Assembly: GCA_018241505.1 (NCBI GenBank)
Contig: JAFEDS010000024.1
Coordinates: 62,001 to 126,000, forward strand
DNA length: 64,000 nt
From: Pseudomonadota bacterium
GTDB lineage: Bacteria; Pseudomonadota; Gammaproteobacteria; Steroidobacterales; Steroidobacteraceae
Direction: 5' to 3'
Positions 32,993 to 40,094 of the stretch are shown here, piece by piece. Within the stretch, counting starts at the first letter, position 1; each line of letters opens with the position of its first letter. The notes below the pieces were generated by a model, which was given only the letters and a program-made list of their open reading frames with translations, was not told the DNA's origin and made no database searches. The position numbers and the translations under genes are program-made.

Positions 32993-35362
32993 ATGGGCAG
33001 CTTCCGTAAACGACTTCTCGTATTGATCATCGGATTGGTGGTCGTCACTCAGACTGTGACGCTGGCCGCAGTGTTGGCCCGTACCGCGCATGCCGTAGAG
33101 AGCCGCGCGGGCGATGAGCTGCGCTCCGGCGGCTCGTTCGCCCAACAGTTGATCCGGTTCCGCGCCGGCCAGTTGGCCAACGGTGTCGGTGTCCTGGCCG
33201 CGGATTTCGGATTCCGGGAGGCGGTGGCCAGCGGCGACATCCCCACGATCATTTCGGCTGCGACGAACAATGCGCAACGCATTGGCGCGGACATGGTCCT
33301 GCTGACCGATATCCACGGCAAAGTGGTCGCCTCTACCGCACCAGGAGGTGTGGACAAGGGATTCACCCTCGAGAGCTTGCTTGCGGAATCGCAGGGCCCG
33401 CGGGATCTGCCCGTATTTCGCGTGCTTGCGGACCGTACCTACCAGTTCTTCCTTGCCCCCGTCCGCACGCCCGAGACCATCGCGTGGGTCGCCATGGGCT
33501 TTGTGGTCAATGATGCGTTTGCCGAGAAGATGCGCGATGTGGTCGGCGCTGATGTCACGCTCATCGTCTACAGGCCCGATGGTCCGGATCGGGTGGCGTC
33601 CACCCTGCCTGAGGCGCTGCGCAAAACAATTGCAACGCAACAGACCCCTGATAACCAACCACATGTGACTCGGGTCGCAGATACCGACTATCTCTCGTTC
33701 GCGCAGCGCATTGCCGGCCGCGGTGACGTCGTCGATGTTGTGGTCCAGAAGTCCATGCATGAGGTGTTGGCTCCCTATCGTGACGTCCGGGATGCCTTGC
33801 TGCTGATTGACGGCATTGCGCTCCTGCTGGCGGCGATAGTGGGCACGGTGCTGGGCCGCAGCGCAACGCGCCCCATCGGCGAGTTGGTCCGGGCTGCCGA
33901 GCGAATCCAGCAAGGTCGCTACGATACCGCCGTCGTTGCCACCGGCGGCGCTGAATTCCGCAGCCTGGCGGCGACATTCAACACCATGCAGAAGAACATC
34001 GCCGAGCGCGAAGCGGACATCACCTTTCAGGCGCAACACGACCGGCTCACCGGCCTGCCCAACCGGGATTTCGTGGAACAGCGCCTGGAAGAGATGGTCA
34101 GTGCCGCGGAGCAGGCGGCGCTCGTGCTCATTGACCTGCGCAAGGTCGGTGAAATCAACGCGTCTCTCGGTCACCACGTGGGCGATGATGTGCTGAAGGA
34201 AGCGGCCCGGCGGCTGCGCGCCAATTCGGCACCGGCCGATATCGTGGCGCGGTTGGGTGAGAGTCAGTTCCTGCTGGTGGCGCGCAATTGCACGCCACAG
34301 CGCGCTCCTTTGTATGCCGATCAGATGGCCGGCCTGATTCGGCGCGGTTTTCATCTCGAGGAAATGAGCCTGCAGTTGCATGTCGGTGCGGGTGTTTGCC
34401 TCTACCCGGAGCATGGCCGGACGGTGGGCGAGTTGTTGCGCCGGGTGCAGATTGCTGTTGAAGATGCCGAAGAGGCGTGGACCCGGGTAGCGATGTACCG
34501 GACCGGCGGTGACGAAGAGCATCGCCGCCGGCTCAAGCTCGTGACCGACCTGCGAGGCGCGATTGATTCCAACGCCTTGACGCTCGTCTATCAGCCCAAA
34601 GTCGCGATGGAGACGCGTTCGGTCCGAAGCCTGGAGGCGCTGGTTCGCTGGACCCATCCGCAACTCGGGTTTGTGAGCCCGGGCGAGTTTGTGCCCCTGG
34701 CTGAAAGCACCGGCGGCTCGCGCCGCCTGACGAGTTGGGTACTCGGTGAAGCGATTCGCCAGATGGGCGAATGGCGCCGCGGCGGGTTGAATGTCGAGCT
34801 GGCCGTCAACCTGTCGGCGCCCGACATCCTGGACCCCAGCCTCGGCGATGAGATTTTGCAGACTCTTCGGGTTCACGGAGTTGAATCCACAGCGCTGCTC
34901 CTGGAGATCACCGAGAGCGCCGTGATGCGCGATCCGCAACTGGCGGCGCGCAATATGCAATTGTTGCGGATTGCCGGTGTGCGCTTCGCCATTGACGATT
35001 TCGGTACCGGACATTCCTCGCTGTCACAATTGCGACTGCTGCCCGTGGACGAGCTCAAGATCGACCGTTCGTTCGTCCTGGATGCGCGAGCCGGCACCGA
35101 TGCGACGACCATCCTCACATCAACCGTTGAGCTGGCACACAGCATGGACCTGCGGGTAGTCGCCGAGGGCGTGGAGACGCCGGAGGCCTGGAACCTTCTG
35201 CGGCGCCTGGGCTGCGACTATGCGCAGGGATATCTGATCAGCCGTCCCATGCCCGCCGCGGACGTTCCCGCCTTCGTCAAGCAGGCGAACGAGTTGCTGC
35301 CCGCCTCCGATTCCACCCACCTGCAGATTCGCGCACTGAATAAACTGAATTTGTCGAAGTGA
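32993..35362 (+). CDS. Membrane sensor with degenerate GGDEF and intact EAL domain
   Basis: Cyclic-di-GMP protein of 789 residues. A membrane helix at residues about 5-28 and another near 270-290 enclose a periplasmic sensor of cache type; a HAMP linker (PIGELVRAAERIQQGRYD) and coiled coil follow. The GGDEF position reads GESQF, so the cyclase is probably inactive. The EAL domain looks active: EALVRW, the Asn in AVNLS, Glu in EITES, Asp pair in IDDFGTGHSS, Lys in ELKIDRSF and Glu in EGVET are all present. It should hydrolyse cyclic-di-GMP in response to a periplasmic signal. The close divergent position suggests that the cupredoxin-porin pair is linked to it. Confidence 0.88.
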   Translation: MGSFRKRLLVLIIGLVVVTQTVTLAAVLARTAHAVESRAGDELRSGGSFAQQLIRFRAGQLANGVGVLAADFGFREAVASGDIPTIISAATNNAQRIGADMVLLTDIHGKVVASTAPGGVDKGFTLESLLAESQGPRDLPVFRVLADRTYQFFLAPVRTPETIAWVAMGFVVNDAFAEKMRDVVGADVTLIVYRPDGPDRVASTLPEALRKTIATQQTPDNQPHVTRVADTDYLSFAQRIAGRGDVVDVVVQKSMHEVLAPYRDVRDALLLIDGIALLLAAIVGTVLGRSATRPIGELVRAAERIQQGRYDTAVVATGGAEFRSLAATFNTMQKNIAEREADITFQAQHDRLTGLPNRDFVEQRLEEMVSAAEQAALVLIDLRKVGEINASLGHHVGDDVLKEAARRLRANSAPADIVARLGESQFLLVARNCTPQRAPLYADQMAGLIRRGFHLEEMSLQLHVGAGVCLYPEHGRTVGELLRRVQIAVEDAEEAWTRVAMYRTGGDEEHRRRLKLVTDLRGAIDSNALTLVYQPKVAMETRSVRSLEALVRWTHPQLGFVSPGEFVPLAESTGGSRRLTSWVLGEAIRQMGEWRRGGLNVELAVNLSAPDILDPSLGDEILQTLRVHGVESTALLLEITESAVMRDPQLAARNMQLLRIAGVRFAIDDFGTGHSSLSQLRLLPVDELKIDRSFVLDARAGTDATTILTSTVELAHSMDLRVVAEGVETPEAWNLLRRLGCDYAQGYLISRPMPAADVPAFVKQANELLPASDSTHLQIRALNKLNLSK

Positions 35363-35424
35363 GTGGCTCTCCCGCGTCCTGCGGTCAGTTCGTACACTGA
35401 TGGGCACACAAGCAGGAGAGACCG

Positions 35425-35853
35425 ATGCGATTCATGATGTTGATGATCCCCAAGGGCTATGAGACCGCGAAGCCGGGAACCATGCCGGACCCGAAGGCCG
35501 TTGAAGCCATGATGAGATATAACGAGGCGCTGCAAAAAGCCGGGGTGCTGGTTGCCCTCGACGGTCTGCATCCTCCCTCGACCGGCGCGCGGGTGTCCTT
35601 CAAGGGTGGCAAGCCCACGGTGACGGACGGACCGTTTGCCGAAGCCAAGGAGGTCCTGGGCGGCTACTGGATGATCCGCGTCAATTCCCGGGCCGAGGCC
35701 ATCGAATGGGCGAAGAAGATCCCCGGCGGCGACAACGAGATCGTGGAAATCCGCCAGGTGCAGGAGATGGAGGACTTCTCGCCGGAAGTGCGCAAGGCCG
35801 CCAAAGGGTTCGATGAGCTGCAGGCGGCCGTCAAAGCCAGCGGCGGTGCTTGA
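35425..35853 (+). CDS. YCII-family protein (DGPF domain)
   Basis: Small protein of 142 residues with the ferredoxin-like YCII fold. It begins MRFMMLMIPKGYE, has GVLVALDGLHPPSTGARV in the middle and the diagnostic TDGPFAEAKEVLGGYWMIRV near residue 75, then AIEWAKKIPG. Proteins of this DGPF group often lie beside extracytoplasmic sigma factors; none is seen here. The start ATG has GGAGAG six bases upstream. Its end overlaps the convergent corA gene by 23 bases. The catalytic role is not established for the family. Confidence 0.85.
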   Translation: MRFMMLMIPKGYETAKPGTMPDPKAVEAMMRYNEALQKAGVLVALDGLHPPSTGARVSFKGGKPTVTDGPFAEAKEVLGGYWMIRVNSRAEAIEWAKKIPGGDNEIVEIRQVQEMEDFSPEVRKAAKGFDELQAAVKASGGA

Positions 35854-36802
35854 AATACAGGTACGGCACTATGGCGGAGGCCACCATCAACACAACACAG
35901 ATGGTGACTCCCCAAGTGTGGTGCAGGAGCGGCAGGCGCTCGAAGTTCATCCCGAAGAAGCCGGCGAGAAACGAGGGCGGCAACAGGAAGACGGTGACCA
36001 CGGAGAAGATCTTGACGACGTTGTTCTGATCGATGCTCACCATTCCCAGGGTGGCATCGAGCAGGAACTGCACCTTGTTGCTGAGGAAGGTGGAGTGATC
36101 GGACATCGCGAGCACATCGCGTGACAGGACCCGGTAGCGGGCGCGCGAATCCTGGGTCACCAGGGTATTGCCGCTTTGCTGCACGAAACCCAGCAGGCGC
36201 GTGAGACTGACCAGGCTTTCACTCGCCTTTGACACCAGGTCGCCGCTCTGGCCGATGCGCTCCAGTACGTGGCGGAAGTCGAGCGGCGAGCTCGAGTCGT
36301 AGGAGCGGAAGAAAATCTTGTTGGATATGGCATCGACATCGGCGCCGACCTTTTCCAACACATCGGCAATGCGGTTCACAATGGCTTCGAGCAGACCCGC
36401 CAGCACCATCGACCCCGAAGTGGCCACCGCGGGGTGGCGCGCCGCATACGCAATGAACCGCCGGAACGGCAGCGGATCGGTGTAGCGGTTGGTCACGAGC
36501 TTGTTGCCCGTGAGAATGAAAGTGATCTGGGTGCGCTCCGGCAGGTCCGTGTCGAGCTTGGTAACCAGGGTGGCGGTCATGTAGAGACCGCCGTTTTCTT
36601 CGTAGAAGCGGTTGGACGCTTCGATTTCGCGCATTTCCTCGCGCGTCGGAACGTCGATGCCGAGCGCCTTTTCGACGAGTTGCTCTTCTTCCGGCGTGGG
36701 ATCGCGCAGGTCGATCCAAACCGCGTCAGGGGCGGGAGCCGTGCCGGGCTCGGGCGCGGCGCAGACCAGTCCGTTGGGCCGCGGAACGAATACGTTCAAC
36801 AT
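35831..36802 (-). CDS. corA: CorA-family divalent metal transporter
   Basis: Magnesium/cobalt channel of 323 residues. A large cytoplasmic funnel domain precedes two C-terminal membrane helices, with the selectivity motif GMN in GFFGMNFERLP. The second helix is VTICVVLMVASAIVPYLYF and the tail KHRRWL is basic, as usual for the family. The start ATG is at 36802 and the N-terminus (LNVFVPRPNGLVC) is ordinary. Zinc exporters of the ZntB branch share the same layout, so the preferred ion is not certain. Its 3' end overlaps the YCII gene. Confidence 0.9.
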   Translation of the reverse strand: MLNVFVPRPNGLVCAAPEPGTAPAPDAVWIDLRDPTPEEEQLVEKALGIDVPTREEMREIEASNRFYEENGGLYMTATLVTKLDTDLPERTQITFILTGNKLVTNRYTDPLPFRRFIAYAARHPAVATSGSMVLAGLLEAIVNRIADVLEKVGADVDAISNKIFFRSYDSSSPLDFRHVLERIGQSGDLVSKASESLVSLTRLLGFVQQSGNTLVTQDSRARYRVLSRDVLAMSDHSTFLSNKVQFLLDATLGMVSIDQNNVVKIFSVVTVFLLPPSFLAGFFGMNFERLPLLHHTWGVTICVVLMVASAIVPYLYFKHRRWL

Positions 36803-36861
36803 CCGCGGCCCCTAACTTGTTTTTCCTGGGCGGACTGCGGCGCGGCCTTGCAGGCCCGTGC

Positions 36862-37740
36862 TCAGTGCTTGTGCTCCGCGGCCGCCAGATCGTCAATGAG
36901 CTGGATCAGCGGGCCCTGGCCGTTCGCCTTGGCCACATCCGTTGTGTATTTGCCGTTGATGACAATCAGCGGCACGCCTTCCACGTGATAGCGCTGTGTA
37001 AGCTGCTCGGCACGCTGCAGGTTCGAATTGACGCTGAAGGAGTTGTACGCCTTGGTGTAGTCGTCGGCCTTGATGCCGTTGCTGGTGGCCCAGGCGACCT
37101 GTGCCTTCAGGGTGTCGTCATCCGACTGGGCAAACAACATCTGGTGCTGGTTCTGGATGGCATCAAAGGCCTTCTGCACCAGGTCCTGGCGGTTGAGCGC
37201 GGCAATCGTATAGAACAGGTGGGCATGGGCGCGATGCGCCGGGCCCCACATGACCGGCACCCGCACGAACTCGATGTAAGAGGGCTTGTTCTTCAACCAG
37301 CTCTGGATGTACGGCTCGAGGGCGGCGCAGTGCGGGCAGCCGAGCCAGAACACCTCCACCACCTCGACCTTCCCGGGGCCGACTGTCGTCGGCTGCGCGG
37401 GCACCAGCGGATCGTAGTTCACGCCCGGCTTCCACTTGCCCGCCGGGAGCTGTTGGTCCGCGGGCATCTGTGCCAGGCGCTCCAACCCGGAATCGCCGCG
37501 GGCGGCGCGCGGATCGTCCTCGGGCTCATCCTCGCCCTTCTCCTGCGCGGCGCTAGCCTGTTGAACTTCCGTTTGTTGAGTTGTTGTATCGGGCTGGCTC
37601 GGCGGCGGGGTTTGCTGTTGGATCACCGACGGCGGCTGATGCGGCTTGGCGGCCTGGGTCGTCGCCGATTGTTGCGAAGCTCGTCCGCACGAGCAGATGA
37701 TCAACGCCAGAAACGCAGTCAGAGCGATCGATCGAAACAT
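36862..37740 (-). CDS. DsbA-like thioredoxin-fold lipoprotein
   Basis: Thiol:disulfide oxidoreductase of 292 residues. The signal peptide ends with IICSCG, a possible lipobox, followed by a long Gln/Pro/Thr-rich tether (about residues 22-75) which would hold the enzyme away from the membrane. The catalytic motif is CPHC in VFWLGCPHCAALEPYI, and the cis-proline loop is GVPLIVINGKY. The helical insertion lies between. Sequence favours DsbA over thioredoxin. It is in a row with the cytochrome c4 gene (51 bases apart), compatible with a shared role in cytochrome or periplasmic protein maturation. Confidence 0.85.
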   Translation of the reverse strand: MFRSIALTAFLALIICSCGRASQQSATTQAAKPHQPPSVIQQQTPPPSQPDTTTQQTEVQQASAAQEKGEDEPEDDPRAARGDSGLERLAQMPADQQLPAGKWKPGVNYDPLVPAQPTTVGPGKVEVVEVFWLGCPHCAALEPYIQSWLKNKPSYIEFVRVPVMWGPAHRAHAHLFYTIAALNRQDLVQKAFDAIQNQHQMLFAQSDDDTLKAQVAWATSNGIKADDYTKAYNSFSVNSNLQRAEQLTQRYHVEGVPLIVINGKYTTDVAKANGQGPLIQLIDDLAAAEHKH

Positions 37741-37790
37741 CGAGAATCCCTCACCAATGTGGGTGCGGGCCCAGGGGGCCCGCAGTTACG

Positions 37791-38459
37791 TCAGCGCAGT
37801 CCTTGAACGTACGACGCGACGGCCGTCATTTCATCGGGCGTCAACCGCTTGGCAATGGTCAACATCATGGCGCCATTGCGATCGGGTGCGGCCGGGTTCT
37901 TTGCGCCGGAATAACGCGCGCCGCTGGCATAGTCGTTCAACTGCTTGACGACATAGACAGCCTGTTGCGCACGAAGTGCCGGATAGCCGGCCGCGAGATT
38001 GCCGCGGCCGCCAGGACCGTGACAGGCCGCACAGGCCGGGATGTTCCGGGCCTTGTCGCCCCGCTTGTAGAGGGTTTCCCCGGCCTGCCAGTTCTTGGCA
38101 TCGGCCTCGAGGCCCTGCGGCGTCTGCGCCTCGTAATAGACGGCGACATCGTTGATGTCCTGGTCGCTCAGGCTCGAGGCCATCGGCATCATGACCGGGT
38201 TGGCGCGCACCTGGCTCTTGAACAGGTGCAACTGCTCGGCAATGTAGACAGCGCTTTGCCCCGCGAGCCGCGGCCACTCGGGATTGGAGCTGTTGCCATT
38301 GGGGCCATGGCAGCCGGTGCAGACCGCGGTTTTGGTGCCGCCGTCCTGGACCTTGCCGGTGGAGAAAGGGCTGTCGGGTGCAGCGCTGTCTGTCGCGTAA
38401 CTGAGCGTTGCGGCCAGCAGAGCGAGACCCGCCCAACCGGCTCTCATCATCTTCGCCAT
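37791..38459 (-). CDS. Dihaem cytochrome c4
   Basis: Periplasmic dihaem cytochrome of 222 residues. The signal peptide ends near LSYATDS; the two haem sites are CTGCHGPNGNSSNPEWPRLAG and CAACHGPGGRGNLAAGYPAL, each followed by a methionine-containing segment (MMPMASSLSDQD, AMMLTIAKRLTPDE). The duplicated two-domain layout is that of cytochrome c4, which donates electrons to cbb3-type oxidases. It diverges from engB, an arrangement conserved in Pseudomonas and relatives. The start ATG at 38459 has a purine-rich GAAAG stretch upstream. Confidence 0.9.
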   Translation of the reverse strand: MAKMMRAGWAGLALLAATLSYATDSAAPDSPFSTGKVQDGGTKTAVCTGCHGPNGNSSNPEWPRLAGQSAVYIAEQLHLFKSQVRANPVMMPMASSLSDQDINDVAVYYEAQTPQGLEADAKNWQAGETLYKRGDKARNIPACAACHGPGGRGNLAAGYPALRAQQAVYVVKQLNDYASGARYSGAKNPAAPDRNGAMMLTIAKRLTPDEMTAVASYVQGLR

Positions 38460-38515
38460 TGTTTTCTTTCCGCTTTGTCCCGTAGTGCGAGGGCGCGGAA
38501 TTGTACACTACGAAC

Positions 38516-39133
38516 GTGAGTCGATTTTCACAGGGTCATTTTCTTCTCAGCGCGGCCGCGCCCGCGCAGTTTCCCGCCGACATGGGTGCGGAGGTCGCTT
38601 TCGTCGGGCGATCCAATGCAGGCAAGTCGAGTGCCATCAATGCGATCACCCAGCGCAATTCATTGGCGCGGACCAGCAAGACGCCTGGACGCACGCGCCT
38701 GGTGAATTTCTTCGAGCTGGGTACCCATCAGCGCATTGTCGATCTGCCCGGTTATGGCTATGCCACGGGCCCCGAATCCGAACGCATGAGCTGGCAGCCG
38801 CTCATTGACGCCCTGAAGCCTCGCGCTTCACTGCGTGGCCTGTTCCTGATCATTGATTCGCGCCGTGGGCTCAAGGATGGCGACCAGGCGCTGATTCAGT
38901 GGGCTGAGCCTCTGCCAATCCACATCCTCCTGACCAAGGTGGATAAGCTGAATCGCAGCGAAGCCGCCAAGGTGCTGCGGGACACCCGCAAGATCATGGG
39001 AGATCGGGCCACGGTCCAGCTTTTTTCGGTGCTGGACAAGACGGGGATGGAGGAAGCGCAAAAGCTGCTCGAGACCTGGCTGGCCGATCGGGTGTTCGCC
39101 GAGCCCGGAGCGCACCTGGCCCCTGCGGAATAA
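38516..39133 (+). CDS. engB: Ribosome biogenesis GTP-binding protein EngB (YihA/YsxC)
   Basis: Small GTPase of 205 residues needed for 50S subunit assembly. G1 is GRSNAGKSSAIN, G2 lies in TSKTPGRTRLVNFF, G3 is DLPGYG and G4 TKVDK. The GTG at 38516 (VSRFSQGHF) is preferred to a TTG at 38501, because it gives the usual length and the family begins shortly before the F..S motif. It faces polA across a spacer containing a structured RNA candidate, the same order (polA, small RNA, engB) as around Spot 42 in E. coli. Confidence 0.92.
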   Translation: MSRFSQGHFLLSAAAPAQFPADMGAEVAFVGRSNAGKSSAINAITQRNSLARTSKTPGRTRLVNFFELGTHQRIVDLPGYGYATGPESERMSWQPLIDALKPRASLRGLFLIIDSRRGLKDGDQALIQWAEPLPIHILLTKVDKLNRSEAAKVLRDTRKIMGDRATVQLFSVLDKTGMEEAQKLLETWLADRVFAEPGAHLAPAE

Positions 39134-39167
39134 CCGCGGCACCCGCTCATTGGCCGGCGCCGGGGCA

Positions 39168-39310
39168 TAAAAAACCCCGATGACCTTGACCAGGTCACCG
39201 GGGCAGACTAACCCGGCACAGGTCTCATGCGCCGGGTCGACCCGCTCAGGGAGGGAAGCGGGGAGAGCTTGCGCTCTCAGGTAGTCAGACGCCTCCCGGT
39301 GCGGGAAGTT
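39168..39310 (-). ncRNA. Candidate small RNA at the polA-engB (Spot 42/ErsA) position
   Basis: On the minus strand this stretch folds into at least three strong hairpins followed by an intrinsic terminator. From 5' to 3': GAGAGC/GCUCUC closed by a GCAA tetraloop (39263-39278); CCCGCU/AGCGGG with the 10-base loop UCCCUCCCUG (39241-39262); ACCCGGCGCA/UGUGCCGGGU with loop UGAGACC (39211-39237); then the terminator. GACUACC (39281-39287) can pair with GGUUAGUC (39206-39213) to join the structure. The pyrimidine-rich loop is complementary to Shine-Dalgarno sequences, as in many trans-acting small RNAs. Position and strand match Spot 42 and Pseudomonas ErsA. The 5' end is uncertain; TAGAAT at 39331-39336 is a possible -10 box without a clear -35. 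Confidence 0.62.
39175..39203 (-). terminator. Strong intrinsic terminator of the small RNA candidate
   Basis: CCCCGGTGACCT and AGGTCATCGGGG form a 12-base-pair stem (one G-U pair) with loop GGTCA, followed on the minus strand by TTTTTT at 39174-39169. One of the best terminators in the window. Confidence 0.88.
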
Positions 39311-39315
39311 CCAAA

Positions 39316-39335
39316 AGAATTTTCGAAAAAATTCT
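39316..39335 (-). terminator. A/T-rich hairpin after the beta-barrel gene
   Basis: AGAATTTT and AAAATTCT (8 bases each, perfect) flank a 4-base loop. Read on the minus strand it is followed by TTTTGG and sits about 40 bases after the stop of the beta-barrel gene, so it can end that transcript. It overlaps the possible -10 box of the small RNA. Confidence 0.45.
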
Positions 39336-39376
39336 ATCGGTATCAGCGACTTGGCTATTAACTTGTGGCGTTTTCG

Positions 39377-39934
39377 CTACAAAAAGTGCCATGCCACATC
39401 GAAGCTGACGACCTTCGCGCCGTCGGTATTTCTGACGTTAAACTGCTCATATTCCAGCCTTAATCCCAGCGCTCCGAAGTGCGCCTGGGCGCCGCCTCCC
39501 CACGCGAAATCGGTACCGTGGTCATCGAGGGCAAAAAGCGACGAGTTGTCGCGCCCATCGAGGGCCCAGCGGGCCAATCCCGCCTTGCCAAAAATATCCA
39601 GGAACGGCACAGGTAACGGTACAAAACCCACCGCAAAGGCAGAGAACGCGTGGGCGTCGACGTGAGCGCGGTAGTCCAGTCCCTGGAAACCAAACGTTCG
39701 CGATTGGCTGCCAAGGTCCATGTAATTGGCCTCAACGCCCAGAAACGGAATCGGACGGACCCCGACAAAGGCCTTCCAGGCCGTATTGTTCAGGTCAAAG
39801 TCATGCCTAGAGCCGAAAATGTTGTCGAGGCGAGCTTGGCTCACCCCCGCGCCGACATAGGCGTCTGGCAACTGGGCGTAGGCGGCACCTGAGCCGCACG
39901 TCAGGAGAACTGCGGCGAAAAGAACCTTGCGCAT
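39377..39934 (-). CDS. Small outer-membrane beta-barrel protein
   Basis: Protein of 185 residues with a signal peptide (MRKVLFAAVLLTCGSGAAYA) and eight predicted amphipathic strands, as in the OmpA/OmpW-like eight-stranded barrels. Recognisable parts are YVGAGVSQARLD at the start, WKAFVGVRPIPFLGVEANYMDLG, and the closing strand VVSFDVAWHFL with a terminal aromatic-rich strand ending Phe-Leu. No periplasmic domain is attached. It is inserted between polA and the small-RNA candidate, on the same strand as polA. Confidence 0.8.
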   Translation of the reverse strand: MRKVLFAAVLLTCGSGAAYAQLPDAYVGAGVSQARLDNIFGSRHDFDLNNTAWKAFVGVRPIPFLGVEANYMDLGSQSRTFGFQGLDYRAHVDAHAFSAFAVGFVPLPVPFLDIFGKAGLARWALDGRDNSSLFALDDHGTDFAWGGGAQAHFGALGLRLEYEQFNVRNTDGAKVVSFDVAWHFL

Positions 39935-40094
39935 AAGTGTCCCTCAGTGATCGACATCAACATCACTGAGACGCCTGACGAAGCCTGAAGTTCCAGTTCT
40001 CGGGAGTTCGCCGCAGATCGCTGCACGATCTAGTCTGATATAGTCACGAATCGCGCCGCCAGCATCGCCGTAACCTGTTCGCGAATAAATCGGG

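Noticed and set aside
32669-35014. Open frame of 781 codons opposite the GGDEF/EAL gene
   Set aside because: It is the mirror of a gene with strong HAMP and EAL motifs; the antisense product is rich in His, Gln and Arg without any domain.
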